A stretch of 64,000 nt of DNA from Adiantum capillus-veneris (Eukaryota; Streptophyta; Polypodiopsida; Polypodiales; Pteridaceae), in assembly GCA_014529385.2 (NCBI GenBank), contig CM043969.1, positions 21,577,946-21,641,945 on the forward strand, in the 5' to 3' direction. The translations under genes and the position numbers were made by a program. Under the pieces are notes generated by a model that did no database searches, was not told where the DNA came from, and was given only the letters and a program-made list of their open reading frames with translations. This document shows, in pieces, positions 10,092 through 22,847 of the stretch. Position 1 is the first letter of the stretch. Every line of letters begins with the position of its first letter.

Positions 10092-12534
10092 AAGAAATAA
10101 TAAGGCCCCGGAAAACAAGGGTTCCGATGAGCCTAAGGGGAAGGACAATGTCCAAAAGTCTACTAAGGGCAACTCCAACAAAGCTAAAGAGAAGGGAGTT
10201 TACAAAGGTAAGAACAAACTCTCTCCTGAAGAGCTTGAGCGTTATTGCAAGGATAACCGGTGTTTCAAGTGCGACGAACAAGGGCATGCGTACTGCGCTT
10301 GTCCCCAAAAGAACAACCGTCAAGACCCTCCTAGAGCTTCCTTGGTTGAAATCCAAGAGGAGGAGACTCACCAAACTCATCACAAAGGATCTTCTCTATG
10401 CCATGCTTGGGGAAAGGTAAGAGAACATGATGCTTTTATTCTCTTTGACCCTGGTTCTTCTCACAATTTTATATCTATAGAGTTGGCCACCAAGCTAGGC
10501 ATACAATCCTACGAGATGGGAGATGTCCTACCCGCAGACAGTGCCTTCAAGGGGCAAGAAGCTTCAGTCACTCCCTTAATCGAGAAATTGAGGCTTCATG
10601 TCCAAGGCTATGTGGACAAAGAGGACTTCTTTATCTTCCCTCTCAAGCATGAGGATGTAATCCTAGGGGCACCATGGTTTGACCGCCTGGCTGCCGATGT
10701 TAAATTTCCTGAAAGGAGAATCTCCTTTAAGTTCAGGGAAAAAGACATGTATATAGATGCTAAGGAAATGGGTAACACTATCCCCATTGTACATACACCA
10801 GCTTTCAACAAGTCAATAAAGAGCTCTATTTCCGTGTACATGATTTTTGTTAAAGATTCTCAAAATGAACCTAATGCTTTAGCAAAAGAAAATAAAATCA
10901 ACCAAAAGGAATTAGAGTTATCCAATTTTCTCAAGGGGTTTCAAGATGTTTTTATTGACGACATCCCTTGTGAGCTACCTCCTAAACGAGGTAATGATGA
11001 CCATACAATTGAACTTCTTCCAGGAAGTTCACCGCCTAACAAACCTCCTTATAGAGTTTCTCAAGATCAACAAGAGGAGATTATGCGGCAAGTGCATGAG
11101 TTAGTTGAGAAGGGCATGGTTAGGCCTAGCTCATCTCCATTTTTCTCACTGATGCTATTAGTGCAAAAGAAAGATGGCACATATCGTATGTGTGTCGACT
11201 ATAGAGCACTAAATAGGATCGCTATCAAAAATAGGTTTCCCGTTCCACGGGTAGAAGACCTATTTGATAAGCTACAAGGATCGACCTACTTCAGTAGGAT
11301 TGACCTAAAAAGTGGCTATCATCAGATAAGGATAGTTGATCAAGATATTGTAAAGACCGCATTTCACACCACATTTGGTCTTTACGAATACATTGTCATG
11401 CCTTTTGGCTTGACCAATGCACTAGCCACATTCAACCGCTTGATGGAGAAGCTGTTCTGGCCTCATCAAACCTTCACTGGAGTGTTCTTTGATGATATTA
11501 TCATCTACTCTAATTCATTAGACGAACACAAGCAATACCTCCAGGTAATGTTTCAAGTTTTGAGAGAGAATAAACTTTATGTTAATCGAAAGAAAAGTGA
11601 ATTTTTCTTGCAAGAGATTCTGTATTTAGGTCACATTATCTCTCAAGATGGCATCCAAATGGATCCATCAAAGTTAGAGGTAATAAAAGGATGGCCTAAA
11701 CCAAGGAATATTCATGAACTAAGAAGCTTTATAGGTATGTGTGCATACTATAGACGCTTCATAGAAAAGTTCTCACAAATTGCGGGACCATTACATGACC
11801 TAACAAAGAAAAGCGTTAGGTACACATGGTCTTCTAAGGAGAACAATGCTTTCGAAAAGCTTATCTCTCAACCTGTGCTTACACTACCGGATCTCTCAAA
11901 ACCATTTGAGGTCCAATGTGATGCTTGTGGTGATTGCCTTGGAGTTGTTTTACTCCAAGAAGGGCATGCCATAGGCTATGAGAGTCGAAGGCTCGACCCT
12001 GTTGAGCAAGCTCTAGGCATATATGAAAAGGAACTCCTTGCAGTTCTACATGCCTTAGACTCATGGAAGCACTATTTATTGGGGACTCCTTTCATTCTGC
12101 GAACGGATCACCAAAGTCTTAAGTACTTCATGACGCAGACCAAGCTCTCCGACAAACAAATGAGGTGGCCAAATTTCCTATCGCAATTTCATTTTCATAT
12201 TGCTCACATTGCTGGCAAGCATAATCAAGTAACTGATGCACTCTTAAGACGGCCGAGAGTGAATGCGGTTTCCATAGCAACTCACAATGATCTATCTTCA
12301 ATGATAGATGAGTACGCTATTGATCCCAATTTTAGAGATGTGATTCCAGCCCTTGCATTAGGGAAGAAAGAAGAACCATTTACTTTACAAGATGGTTATC
12401 TTCTCTATGGCAATAGACTATGTGTTACTAGCTCACTACGTGAGAAAGTAATGTATGAATCTCATGCTCCACCGTATGCGGGGCATAGAGGGATTTTGTC
12501 TACCTTAAAGGGAATTGAAACATATTTCTATTGA
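9994..12534 (+). pseudogene. gag-pol: zinc knuckle, protease, reverse transcriptase, RNase H, integrase start
   Basis: 846 residues. A CX2CX4HX4C zinc knuckle lies at about 90-103 (CFKCDEQGHAYCAC), protease at 151-156 (FDPGSS, with Pro where DSG or DTG is usual), and RT blocks at 398-450 (YRMCVDYRALNR, SRIDLKSGYHQI) with the catalytic FFDD at 498-501. RNase H has the acidic residues D642, E680, D704 and D748. The integrase zinc-binding region begins near 816. The TGA at 12532-12534 falls in ETYFY-stop-PTMK, where the minus-strand relative at 53149-53694 has Trp, so it is a nonsense mutation. The same frame continues beyond it. Together with the frameshift near 9990 this makes pol non-functional unless suppressed. 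Confidence 0.92.
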
Positions 12535-12540
12535 CCTACC

Positions 12541-13230
12541 ATGAAAGTGAACATACAAGAGTATGTTTCTAAATGTGTGGTTTGCCAAAAGACAAAATTT
12601 GATAGAGGGAAAAAACTTGGATTGCTTCAACCCTTGCCAATCCCTAATTCACCATGGGAGAGCATATCCATGGATTTTATCGTTGGATTGCCTAAGTCTA
12701 TCCATGGGAATACGGGAATATGGACGATTGTCGACAGGTTCAGTAAAAAAGCTCATTTTATACCTGTCAAAAAGACTATCAAAGCCCATCAAATGGCAAC
12801 CCTCTTCATTTCACAAATTTTCAAGTACCATGGCTTGCCAATGTCTATAGTGTCGGATAGAGATCCTAGAATGACCAGTAATTTTTGGAAGGGTCTCTTT
12901 GAGAATTTAGGAACAAGGGTAAACTTCTCTTCGGCCCAAACGGATGGCCAAAGTGAAATAGCTAACCTAACAATTCTCGATCTACTAAAATCCTATGTAA
13001 CGGAAGTAGATCAAAGATCCCAATGGGAGAAGTACTTACCCTTAGTGGAGTATGCTTACAATAACACTGTACATACTTCCACGGGAAAAGCACCTTTCGA
13101 AGTAATTGAGGGAAGATCAAAAAGTCCCTTGCTACTTAAGGTACATGAGAAGATCTTCGCTGCAGATGAGTATAGCCGAGACCTACAAGAATCTTTTCAA
13201 AAGATTAAGGATGCTATCTCTATCTCATAG
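12541..13230 (+). pseudogene. pol: integrase catalytic core
   Basis: Continuation of the pol frame. CVVCQKTK gives the second half of the zinc-binding region. The catalytic core shows MDFIVGLP (first Asp), VSDRDPRMTSNFWK (second Asp) and QTDGQSEIAN (Glu). Before the Glu block the sequence reads FSSAQTDG, whereas the related minus-strand copy at 52.9 kb has three more residues (YHP), an in-frame 9-bp deletion next to the catalytic Glu. The frame stops at TAG 13228-13230 (SIS-stop-QRQK), where the relative has a sense codon. Confidence 0.9.
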
Positions 13231-13746
13231 CAAAGGCAAAAGGCTGCTGCTGCTGACAAGCACAAAAGAGCCCAAGGCTTTAAAGAAAATGATTGGGTCT
13301 TGTTAAAGTTTCCCAAGGCTCGATTAAGGCACACGACGGGCAAGAATCCTACGGGCCACCAAAAGTACTATGCTAAACTAGCAAAAAGGTACTATGGTCC
13401 CTTCCAAATTCTTAGGCCAATCAATGAGATGGCCTATCAACTCAAGTTGCCCAATCATTGGCTCATACACAATGCTTTCCATGTGAGCCTATTAAAGACT
13501 TACAAAGGAGAGCCACCTCAAGAACCAACTATTGAAGACCCACCGGAGATCGAGGACCAAGAGGAGGTGATGCAGCCCGAGTCCATTCTCCGACATGAAG
13601 ACAAGGTATTAAGAGGCGGTAAGACTATCCGACGATATCTTATTAAGTTTAAGAATTATCATTTTGAAGATGCTAGATGGATGCAAGGCATACAATTAAA
13701 AGATAACCTAAACCTTGTCAATGCTTACAATGCTTCCCAAGAGTAA
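13231..13746 (+). pseudogene. pol: integrase C-terminus with chromodomain
   Basis: After the TAG at 13228 the same frame reads KENDWVLLKFPKARL, then YYGPFQILRPINEMAYQLKL (integrase C-terminal SH3-like region) and ILRHEDKVLRGGKTIRRYLI, with KFKNYHFEDARWM completing a chromodomain. It ends at the stop 13744-13746. In chromoviruses this domain biases integration toward particular chromatin. Confidence 0.88.
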
Positions 13747-14102
13747 GCAAATGTACAAAATGTTAAAAATGAACAAAGTTTTTTTTGTCTTATAAGACTC
13801 TTTTTCTTTATTGTGCACAAAAATGAAGTAGTATGCATGCTTATATCAAGTTTGTAGAGACGACGTCTCCCAAACACCAAGTAGATCTTGTCACTCTACT
13901 ATGGAAGACTGATAGGACTAATGTGCAGACATGCTTGCGGCAGCCTCAGGCTCTCAAGCGCCAAATGGACTAGTCATCCATTGTGGAATGATGTTGTAGG
14001 GTAACATAGGGATCCTCTACCCGCTAACAAAAGGACTCATGAATATGCTTTATCTTCTCTACACCATAGTCGAGCACGACTATGATTTCAAGAGAGAGGT
14101 AA
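13747..14102 (+). other. 3' untranslated region and polypurine tract of the chromovirus
   Basis: No coding sequence. The purine run AAGAGAGAGGTAA (14090-14102) directly precedes the 3' LTR and is the probable plus-strand primer. The minus-strand relative has an equivalent GAGAGGTAA before its 3' LTR. Confidence 0.8.
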
Positions 14103-15632
14103 TGTCATAATAATCAATATCTAATTCTCCTAAATGATTTTCTCATATTAAACTGATCATTTAATGTGGGGAAGTGCCAGGGGAGAAAAAGCTAGAATAC
14201 TGGTTAAGCTAGCAGACCGGCCACAGTAGGGATCCAAAGGAGGGAAAATAGGGATCCAAAGGGGGGGCCATCTGCAAAAGATCCATGGGCAACAATGGGC
14301 TAAAAAGACCCTAAGGTTCAACCCATTAAGACATCCAAAATGCTAAGGTTCCAAAATTCAAAGGTTGTGTCCAAAGGTCAACCCTAGGGGAAATTGGATG
14401 CTTTGTGTGTAACTAAAAAGTCTTTGCATATCCCTACATGGGAGGGGGCGATCCCTTATTCTAGGGGATGAGAGAGAAAGTCACACACACACACACACAC
14501 AGGCTCCCTTTACACAAAGGGAATTAGGGACACATGTCAGCTCCCTAGCCCAGATGCCCACAAGGTGTGCCCAATTCCTATGGGATGGCCTTGGAGGTGG
14601 ACCAATGAGAATTAGGCTAGAGTAAATCTAGTTTAATTAATTTAAAAGCACTTAATAAAAGAACCAATGAGAATTAAGTCTCCTAGAAGACTATTGGACA
14701 GTCTCCCAAGGTGTCCAATGAGCATTTAGGAGCCCAATGGCTTGCCCGATTCCTATTGGCCAGGAGGAAAAGGGGTCCAATGAGAGTTTAGTTTAATTAT
14801 TAAATTACCTAAAGCTCTCAAAAAAGGGGAAAGGGGGACACATGTCAGAAGGCTATCACTTATGCTGCTTAATAGCCATTGGCTTGACTTGGGGAGGTCC
14901 AATGGGGAGCCTGCAAGAGCAAATAGCAAGAGGGCTCGCCCAAGAGAGAGAGGGGGGGCTGATTTTTGCAAGGAATTATCACACACACACTCACACAATC
15001 TCATGTGTGAAGAAAGAGAAGACTATCTCTTCCCAAGCTTTAATGGAGAGCTCATCACAACCAAGAGCCAAGCTTCAATGCATGCTCATCTCCTCTAACA
15101 AGCTAATTACTAAGCTAAAGCTATGCTAATATGAGTGATTATGTGAGGAGATGTACATATTTCTCGTAAGATACTCCTTCTTCCTCTCAATCTACTCTCA
15201 TACCCTGCTAGCTCTCACCATCTTCGAAGGTGTGTGAGGTCTTGGGTCTGAGAACGAGGAAAATTAAAGTTGTGTTTACTAAGTGTTTTGCTTAGTGCAT
15301 GAAGCTTTCATCTTCATTGCACTAGCTAGTCTTGAAGGAACACAAAGAATTGTATTGTACAATGTCTCTCTTGATGGGAGAAACCATAATACAAAGCCTT
15401 TTGGAGGGGAGACCGGCTCCATGCAAATACGTTCCTCAACTGATGTCAATAGCTTAATTTCTCTCTCTTTTGAAAGTATGGTTGATGCTATCTAACTAGG
15501 TTTTATGCTTTTTGTTGCTCTCTCCACCCAAGCACTCTTGTAATTCTCATTAGGAATCTATTCTAATGAAATTCCCACTATGTTCATGCTAGTTTCCGCT
15601 ACACATAAGTTTTTAGACCATTAAATGTTACA
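14103..15632 (+). repeat. 3' LTR, complete (1530 bp)
   Basis: Starts TGTCATAATA and ends AATGTTACA, with TG...CA termini. It contains a (CA)n tract at 14483-14502. It lacks 63 bp kept by the 5' LTR and by the solo LTR at 55451-57036. Confidence 0.92.
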
Positions 15633-18600
15633 GGTGTAAACATGAAAGAGAGTCTAATGAATTCTGAAGCTATCATTTTTAAGATCTCATATACTATCAT
15701 GAAATAAAAAATGATAGCTATAAAATTCACTCAAGGATCAAACATGGTTGTAATGGTTGGTTATCTCTCTATGGTTGCCAGCCTTTCTATTTTTCTAAAA
15801 CATAAGGTGCTTTGTCCAATGTCGCTCGATTTTGCAATTGCTCGAGAAGGTTTTCTCAGAGTATGGAAACCCTCCGCAGCGCCTATGTTGTCGGGTATAT
15901 ACACTACTCGCAGTTTCTAGCAAAGTGAGAACCAGGCTAACAAACAAGATGTAAACCAAGGATGGAGCTTGTCCTGTAGGTGCATGGAAACAAATAGATG
16001 GGTGTCAATCACCTACTCGACCTTCTAGAGACAATCACTACCAAGGAAAATCAACTCAAAGCACACTATATGTATGCAACCACTACCTTACCTACAACAC
16101 TTATGCTCATCAAAACATGACCTAACATTGTTGAATCGTTCCAAAACTCAAGGGGTGACTTCTACACACCTTGAGGACACTACCCTAGAGTCTCTAACCC
16201 AATCTTCTACTAGCAAAAACTTGGTGCAGAAATCATGTATGAAGATAGATAGGAAATAACATATCACGGACTCTCAACATACTTAGGCCTAAAGTGTAGT
16301 TAAACTTGCTATGAATGCAATGACATAAAGCAATCACAAAAGGAATACATGATTAGAGAGATATCTCACTCCAAAGCTTGTAGGAAGATCTTCGTGAGGA
16401 GATTAGAATTATGCAAGCTTGGTGTCAAAGCGTAGCTCTCACTGCTGGTAACACGATGGTGTAGTCGCCTCCACAATGTAGCTTCTGTAGTACGCGTAGA
16501 AAGGAGAAAAAGACCTCGCTCACTCTCTCACTAAACGCACGTAGTCACGGTACACTTAGTAGAGCTCAAAAGATGATTAATTAAAAGTCTCCTTTAGGGT
16601 TATGAAAGTTGGCTTATATATCTCAGCCTTGGAGGCATTAACTCATCAAAAGTAACTCCTACTTTCAACCATGGGTTTTGCTTAACCATGGGTTTTTCCT
16701 TCTCTCTCCCTCTCCTCCTCAGCCACGCATCCTGCTCTCAGGCCGCTCTGTGCACCTTAACCTAAAAGCACTTTCTCATAGCCCCCTCTGCATCTGCCGC
16801 ATTTGAGACCTCTAAAGAAAAATTCCCTACCAGTTTGTGCTTGTTATGATTGGTGATAATGTTGGCTGCTTGTCATGATGATTCAGATGGGACCTGCTTC
16901 TATTTAAAGAGGTGAGGATGCCTTTTGCCCCTCACTTAGCCTTGATTGAGTTTTAGAGGTGTGTGTATTTGAAAGAAAGGTTTGTGCACGTTTTTGTTTA
17001 TTGCATGGATATGGAACTTACAAACCAACCTTCACAAGTTTGTGGCACTACTCGCTTGATTTTTTTATACAATATAGCGCTTTGGATTACATTTCTGCCC
17101 TCTATTAAAATGATATTCTATTGTTTCTACATATTTTTGGAGTGCTGCATTTATGAGTTTAGTACAGATACAACAATAAACAGATATCTTGTTGGATTTT
17201 ATGGGGATATTATTGCTAACAACTGCTATAGTATTACATATGTCTGAAGGAATTGAAAAAGTTGGTTTTTCAAAACTCTGTGCTATCGGTATCTTTTACT
17301 AGTTAAGTACATATGACATTTTGTTGGTTTCCATGTGTTTCACATATGAGTCTAGGTGTGCTTCTATATGAGCAGAAGCCTACACATGATGAAGGTAGCT
17401 TACATTGGTTAACCTCTTGATGATTGCACTGGTAGGTATGGTATACCCTTTGAGGCGGATAACGTTGGGTCTGCTTTCTTTTTCATTGATTGGAAGAATG
17501 ATGGTGGAATGGTGGATGATTGGTCTCTTACCCATTGGGATCAGGTTATAAATTATATTCTTTATTGCACAATGGGCTGAGGGTTTTTGGTACATACGAT
17601 ATAGAGTTACCTGCTTAACTAACCTTTTCTGATGTACAAAGTTCTGGTGTGTAACATAAACCAAAATTTGGTTTTTTTCTAAAACTGTGTTGGTGGTTAT
17701 ACTGGGAGGTTTGGGTGTTGCTATTTTTTTGACAAACCTGTCCCTTAACCAAATGAACTAAAGGGTTTCTTATCAAACACAACCGGTGCCATGGATACAA
17801 TGAACATGTAGGGTTCGGGGCTTAGCTATGTGTATTTTTTGCTCTTCGTAAATTACACTCTGTCGATATATCTTACTGATGTTGTTCATGCAAAAGATAA
17901 GGGTTTTTTTTTAATGGATTGTACATGTTCTTGTTAGCATAAGTTTTTGCCGATTCACTCTATCAAAAGATTGTTTTACTCAAAAAACTTTGGGTATAAA
18001 AGACACAAAAATGCTATACGAGCAAGAACGGGGATTATGACACTTGGATCGGAAGGGGTGGTGGACTTCAGATCAAAATTTTAGTATTCTAAGTAAGCTA
18101 TTTAAAAGGTTTTTTCTTTTTTAAATGGGGTATATAATAACCTTATCCATAACCTATACTAACACACTTGTATCTCAAAGGAGTGATGACCTTTTGATTA
18201 CAAGTTTAAAAGAAACCAAAAATAACTCACATTTTGAGACTTTTTTTTCAAAATTTAGTAAATAATTGGTCAATGGTTGTAAGTTAAAAAAGTTATAAGA
18301 TGGACATGAAAACAAGTGATAAAGTCCATTGACACCTATAAAATGCATTCAAGGCTAACATATCTATTGTCTTATTTGAATGGATGCAGGTGAGGACTCT
18401 ATCCTTTCTTGGAATTTTTTTGGATTTGTTGTTGTCCATCCATATACAGACTCTTTCCACTTGATGAAGTAGACAATACAAGTTGTCCTTTATACCTATG
18501 CACACGAATGAGACTTCATTCTTATTACAATGCACAAAAATAATTCTAAGATTGAGTTGTTTTTGTGCTATCCCTGGTCACTTGTCTAAAGCCAGTTGTC

Positions 18601-19861
18601 TCTTGAATTGCTTATGTATTTAATTAAAAACAGCTAGACATATGTCCTACTCACAAGGCTATCCCAATTCTCTCAATGACTCTAACTTATTGGAGATGGT
18701 GCCTAAAGTTTCTAAACTTTTTCCTTTTTTACATGTTAGATAGATTGAGGTGGAATCTTTTTGTGTGGACCATCAGCTTTGGGTCCTCCCCAATAAGGCC
18801 TTCTTGGCACCTATCCTTAGTGAAACTTGGGTCTACCTGGCCAACCTACCTGCTTCCACAGTTGAGGATTGCAGGATCAAGGTTCTAAAAGCAGAACGAG
18901 TCTTGGACAAAGGAGAACTTATCAAGGTTCCCTTCATCCTCAACTTTGTTTTTGCCCATTCTAAATGTTCCTCTAATGCTGGATTGTACACTTGTACAAA
19001 GGGAAATATGGAGTTAGCCAAGGTCTAGACTTCTTCATTGAATCTATTTAGAATGTGTTTTGGCCTTACTTAAAGTGTGCATGCAAATTCCTTGACCCTA
19101 AAGCCCCTTTTGAATCTAGTATCTTATGGTTTTACCATGCAATCTGGTATATTTTCAATCATTTGGAATAGCTCTTCCTAGAGAAACATGTAGATTTTCA
19201 GCTTTCCCTCATTTTCTCTTGGTTGTGTGGGTAGGCCAAGTATCTTGTTATAGCTCAAATTTCTTTCAACATCTTTCAAGGTCTCATGCTTGATATTCTT
19301 AAGGAACTCAAATCAAAAGAACTGGGCACGTATCTCACTACTATGCCAATTATAAAGGTGTTAAAATCCTCACTGCCATGCATTGATGATGATGATTCTC
19401 CCTCTCTAAAACGGCCAAACTCTTTAACTACCCACAATAACTTGTTCACATCCTTCCTTACACCTAATTCTTCTTCTAACTTTAATAGAGGAAGATCTCA
19501 TAGCTTCACTAGGGGTAGAGGAAGAGTGACTCCCATCTACCACTTCCTTGACTTGTAATCATATGTACATTGCAGGTACTTTTTGGCCCATGTGGAAGGA
19601 AGCAACTCCCAAAGAAGACCTCTGCATCAAACCTTATGTACATACATTATCTATTCCAAAACAAACTTCTGGATTGGTTTTCTCAAAAGGCAATAATCTG
19701 TGAGTGTTTTGACTTACTTTTTGGTAACCATAAATTATTGGATAATGTTGTAGTGGGCTGGATATATCATCAACCAATTAAAAGTCTAGTCTACCACAAT
19801 AATTTTCTGAGACACAATAATATCCTGATTGTGCTTGTGATAAGTATAGCACTTTTTTTAA
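15633..19861. other. Unassigned AT-rich region, no supported gene
   Basis: Short frames only, none recognisable. A small imperfect hairpin (AGCTATCATTTTT and its inverse) lies at 15670-15722. A Gly/Arg-rich short frame (NRGRSHSFTRGRGR) at 19286-19558 and a frame at 18750-19028 lie upstream of the RT relic and could belong to it, but I see no motif that proves this. DNA at 16340-16760 resembles retrotransposon LTR or leader sequence in texture only. Confidence 0.5.
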
Positions 19862-20914
19862 AGACTTTGGTGATTTAGGAAAGTATCTCTGCACTTGTGA
19901 TCTAAATGTGATTAATGATTGCACCATTCAAATTGTTTTGGCAAATGAACTGAATCACATCCCTATTTTTCCAAAAAACCCCTACCTGGCGGTTTCAACT
20001 TTACTTAGCTACCTAACTGACCTTGCCAGTGCTCTTTGACTGGAGAATTCAATCATACTGTACGTAAGCAATTTGGTTCATCATTGTTTGTTTCAAAAAT
20101 TTTCCCTATTACCTCAAGATTGACTGACTACAAATAGCACTTGGATCACAACGTGGACTTGAGAATAAAATTTCAAAAACTCGCACTTAATTGGTTTATT
20201 GTTGGTCTAGATAAAAGCGCCGAATTCCCCACACTTATTTGCAAGAACCTTGGCTAGAAAGCCACTCATTCATGCCTTCTGGTGGAGAACTTACTATGCT
20301 TGACCTCTCTCCTATTGAGGTCACTAATAATATTACTAAGTACCTAATTAATACTGGCTACTCCCCGGAGTCAATCATTTTGTTTCCCGCCTACAAACAT
20401 CAAAAACATAAGTTTCGTTGGATTTTTGATGCCTCTAATGGTATATTTACCCACAATACAAAAGACAGCACGGAATTCCTTCACCTTGTTCTTTTGAAGC
20501 CTGTGGCAGTTTGTGCTATTAAAAAAACAATTTGCTCAGATTTTCTCGGAATAAAATATAACCCCTTTTGGCTGGTTAAGAACTTCACTGATGTCACTCT
20601 CAACCTCCCTTGTCAGATAATTCATCTTGGGTTAGCGGACATCACTCGATGCTACGAGAATATACCCCTTTATGGGGATACAGGATTGAAAAATGCTCTA
20701 AAGAAAATAATTAGGATTGAGTTTGAAAATGCTCGGTTAAAAGGTTTTTATATATCTCTCTGGTGAATAAGTTTAGATGGATTATAAAAGGCATCCCTTC
20801 TCACACCTTCCACTTTGATGAGAAGAAGCTCAATGATCACATTACATGGCTTCTTGATAATTTTTCAGTCCACTTTGGCGGAATGAAGGCACAACAATAT
20901 ACCTAGCTAAGTGC
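19862..20914 (+). pseudogene. Reverse transcriptase relic of unusual (Penelope-like) pattern
   Basis: The clearest part is the frame at 20239-20766: HKFRWIFDASN, then a spacer, YNPFWLVKNFTDVTLNLP and LADITRCYENIPLYGD. The last block fits RT motif A (Asp at frame residue 134, aromatic five positions on, then NIP). Upstream, after stops, KYLCTCDLNVINDCTIQIVL and WFIVGLDKSAEFPTLIC, and downstream HTFHFDEKKLNDHITWLLDN then FGGMKAQQ, fit the same protein in order. The sequence ends just before where the next RT block and the catalytic pair would be. The order KFRWI, FWLV, DIT.CYENIP is unlike Ty1, Ty3 or plant LINE RTs and closer to Penelope-like RTs, as judged from memory. It is clearly a dead relic. 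Confidence 0.5.
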
Positions 20915-21073
20915 AGTTGTTGGACAAGGGCTTGTCGAGACATCAAAGGGATTGGCAATCCCCTGCCTAGGGACCCCCCACTCCCAACCGCACGAGCTAA
21001 CTAGTATTTGGTGCCTCTCATCGAAAACTTGTTTGGAGGGCAAAAAGGGATACTACAATGTCTCAAAGCTCGT

Positions 21074-21114
21074 ATAAATAAATAAATAAATATATATATA
21101 TATATATATATATA

Positions 21115-21169
<55 letters not shown>

Positions 21170-21180
21170 CAATCAATCAA
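21074..21180. repeat. Compound microsatellite (AAAT)n-(TA)n-(CT)n-(CAAT)n
   Basis: Adjacent runs of AAAT, TA, CT and CAAT, read directly. Confidence 0.95.
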
Positions 21181-21900
21181 TATATGATCCTACTTCTTGA
21201 GTCGGGATCACTTCTAGCTGAGGTTATGGGCATGGAAAGGGTTGTGGAGTACATGATAAAGATGTGTCAAACCCCCTCATATTGAGTTCCTACAATTGCA
21301 TAGGAAGCAAGAAAAAAAGTTCAAAAGACACATAAAAGCAAGATCTTGAGCATGAGATGGATGCAAGACATAAAGAAGTGGTTTGGGAGATGGGATGCAT
21401 CACAGTTCCTACATGATGTCTCAATAGAATACCAAGTAAATGAAGCTTTTCTACATTACCAATGTAATATGGCTTGGGAAGCATATCGTGGGCCACGCTT
21501 CATACATTACACCACCCACATTTCCCCCAACTACAAAACCATGTTCTTCGCCAAAAAAGGAAATCGTAGGAATCCTTATATGCTTGAGCATATACCGTTG
21601 TCGATGCTATGTGCACTATCGTAGCATTTGGCTTAGTTCCCTCTTGGGCAATGGAGAAGAGTCAAATTGACTCTCCACATTATGCTCATTGCAAGCTCCA
21701 GAGTTTGCGTACCACACACTACTAGAATGCTCAACTTTTGCTCACATCCGAACTTGCTTCCCTGACCATGACTTAGAACGACACACTTTCCTCTGCCAAC
21801 CAAAGTGTGGGCTCTCGCATCACCACAATGATGGATCATCCACAATAATGGATCATCCACCAATGATGGATCACCACATGTTTCTTTGGTTCCACGGGTC

Positions 21901-22060
21901 ATATTTTACCCCAGGACGATTGGTCGACGATGGCAATGTACCATTCAAGGTACATACTAAATAGCACTTGAGATTACTTCATATTTTACCCCAGAACGAA
22001 TGGTTGATGATGGCGATGTACCATTCAAGGTACATACTAAATAGCACTTGAGATTACTTC
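21901..22060. repeat. 80-bp tandem duplication, two copies
   Basis: 21901-21980 and 21981-22060 are the same 80-bp unit (ATATTTTACCCCAG...GAGATTACTTC) differing at only a few positions. Confidence 0.95.
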
Positions 22061-22165
22061 TTGGTCTTCCCTTATCTCTCTAGAATTGCCGTCCTCACCC
22101 ACCACGCATGTGCAAGTTGGCCTCTTGATTACTTATCTCCCACTTTCTCTGTAGAAGTAGTGCAT

Positions 22166-22206
<41 letters not shown>

Positions 22207-22596
22207 GGTCTGAGCATAGATGTTTTCAAAACTATACATAATGACAAAGCATTAATTTATATATTTAAAGATCTCCCTCTGTGAATTCAAGGCCTCTTTG
22301 CATACTATAAGATCATTGGCTCATTATATATAGGCACTAGGCAGCAAGTATGTATAGCATGGTCAACTGGAAAACCTAGTAATTTGGGCAACAAATAGAG
22401 AGATCAATGTTTAAAATGCGGGTGGAACATGTAGAAGGACCAATTTTGGGTTGTGCGTACACTATACACGAGATTGTAGACATGGCTTAGCGATGGAGTT
22501 GAAGGCCCCACAGACTTGCACCCAAATTAATTCAATATGACATCCTCAAAATGGTCAATGCATGTTCTTCATTGCACACACGAATGCTCTCACAGG

Positions 22597-22597
<1 letters not shown>

Positions 22598-22659
<62 letters not shown>
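22598..22659. repeat. (CT)n microsatellite
   Basis: Pure CT run of about 31 units. Confidence 0.95.
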
Positions 22660-22661
<2 letters not shown>

Positions 22662-22728
22662 TGGCATGCGTCGAAAATCAATTGTTAAAGGAACTTCTCT
22701 CTCTCTTTCTATATATATATATATATAT

Positions 22729-22812
22729 TGTTAGGAAATAAGACGTAGCTAAATAGATAATTGAGTAGATTACTTAATGGAGAGAGACAGATTTATATAC
22801 ACGAGATTATAG

Positions 22813-22847
<35 letters not shown>

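Larger units (their letters stand above)
1..15632 (+). mobile_element. Ty3/gypsy chromovirus LTR retrotransposon (5' end cut by window; split by a CACTA insertion)
   Basis: The LTR at 1-714 is repeated at the right end (14983-15632 covers the same part). Between them lie, in order, an initiator-Met-tRNA primer site, gag, zinc knuckle, protease, reverse transcriptase, RNase H, integrase and a C-terminal chromodomain. The protease-RT-RH-IN order is that of Ty3/gypsy, and the chromodomain places it among chromoviruses. The internal part carries at least one frameshift and three nonsense codons and is split by the CACTA at 1847-9581, so it cannot be autonomous. The 5' flank is outside the window, so the target duplication cannot be checked. 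The 3' flank begins GGTGT. Confidence 0.93.
20915..22728. other. Unassigned region with microsatellites, no supported gene
   Basis: Short frames with no recognisable motif. It contains microsatellites at 21074-21180, 22164-22202 and 22598-22659 and an 80-bp tandem duplication at 21901-22060. Confidence 0.6.

Noticed and set aside
14483-14502. CRISPR-like or satellite array at (CA)n tracts
   Set aside because: Simple dinucleotide repeats with no spacers. A plant nuclear window has no CRISPR context.
22660-22700. Similarity between the DNA just outside both ends of the copia element (22660-22700 and 28390-28430)
   Set aside because: Both are short, microsatellite-adjacent and only loosely similar. 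Likely chance or old local repeat rather than a longer target duplication.
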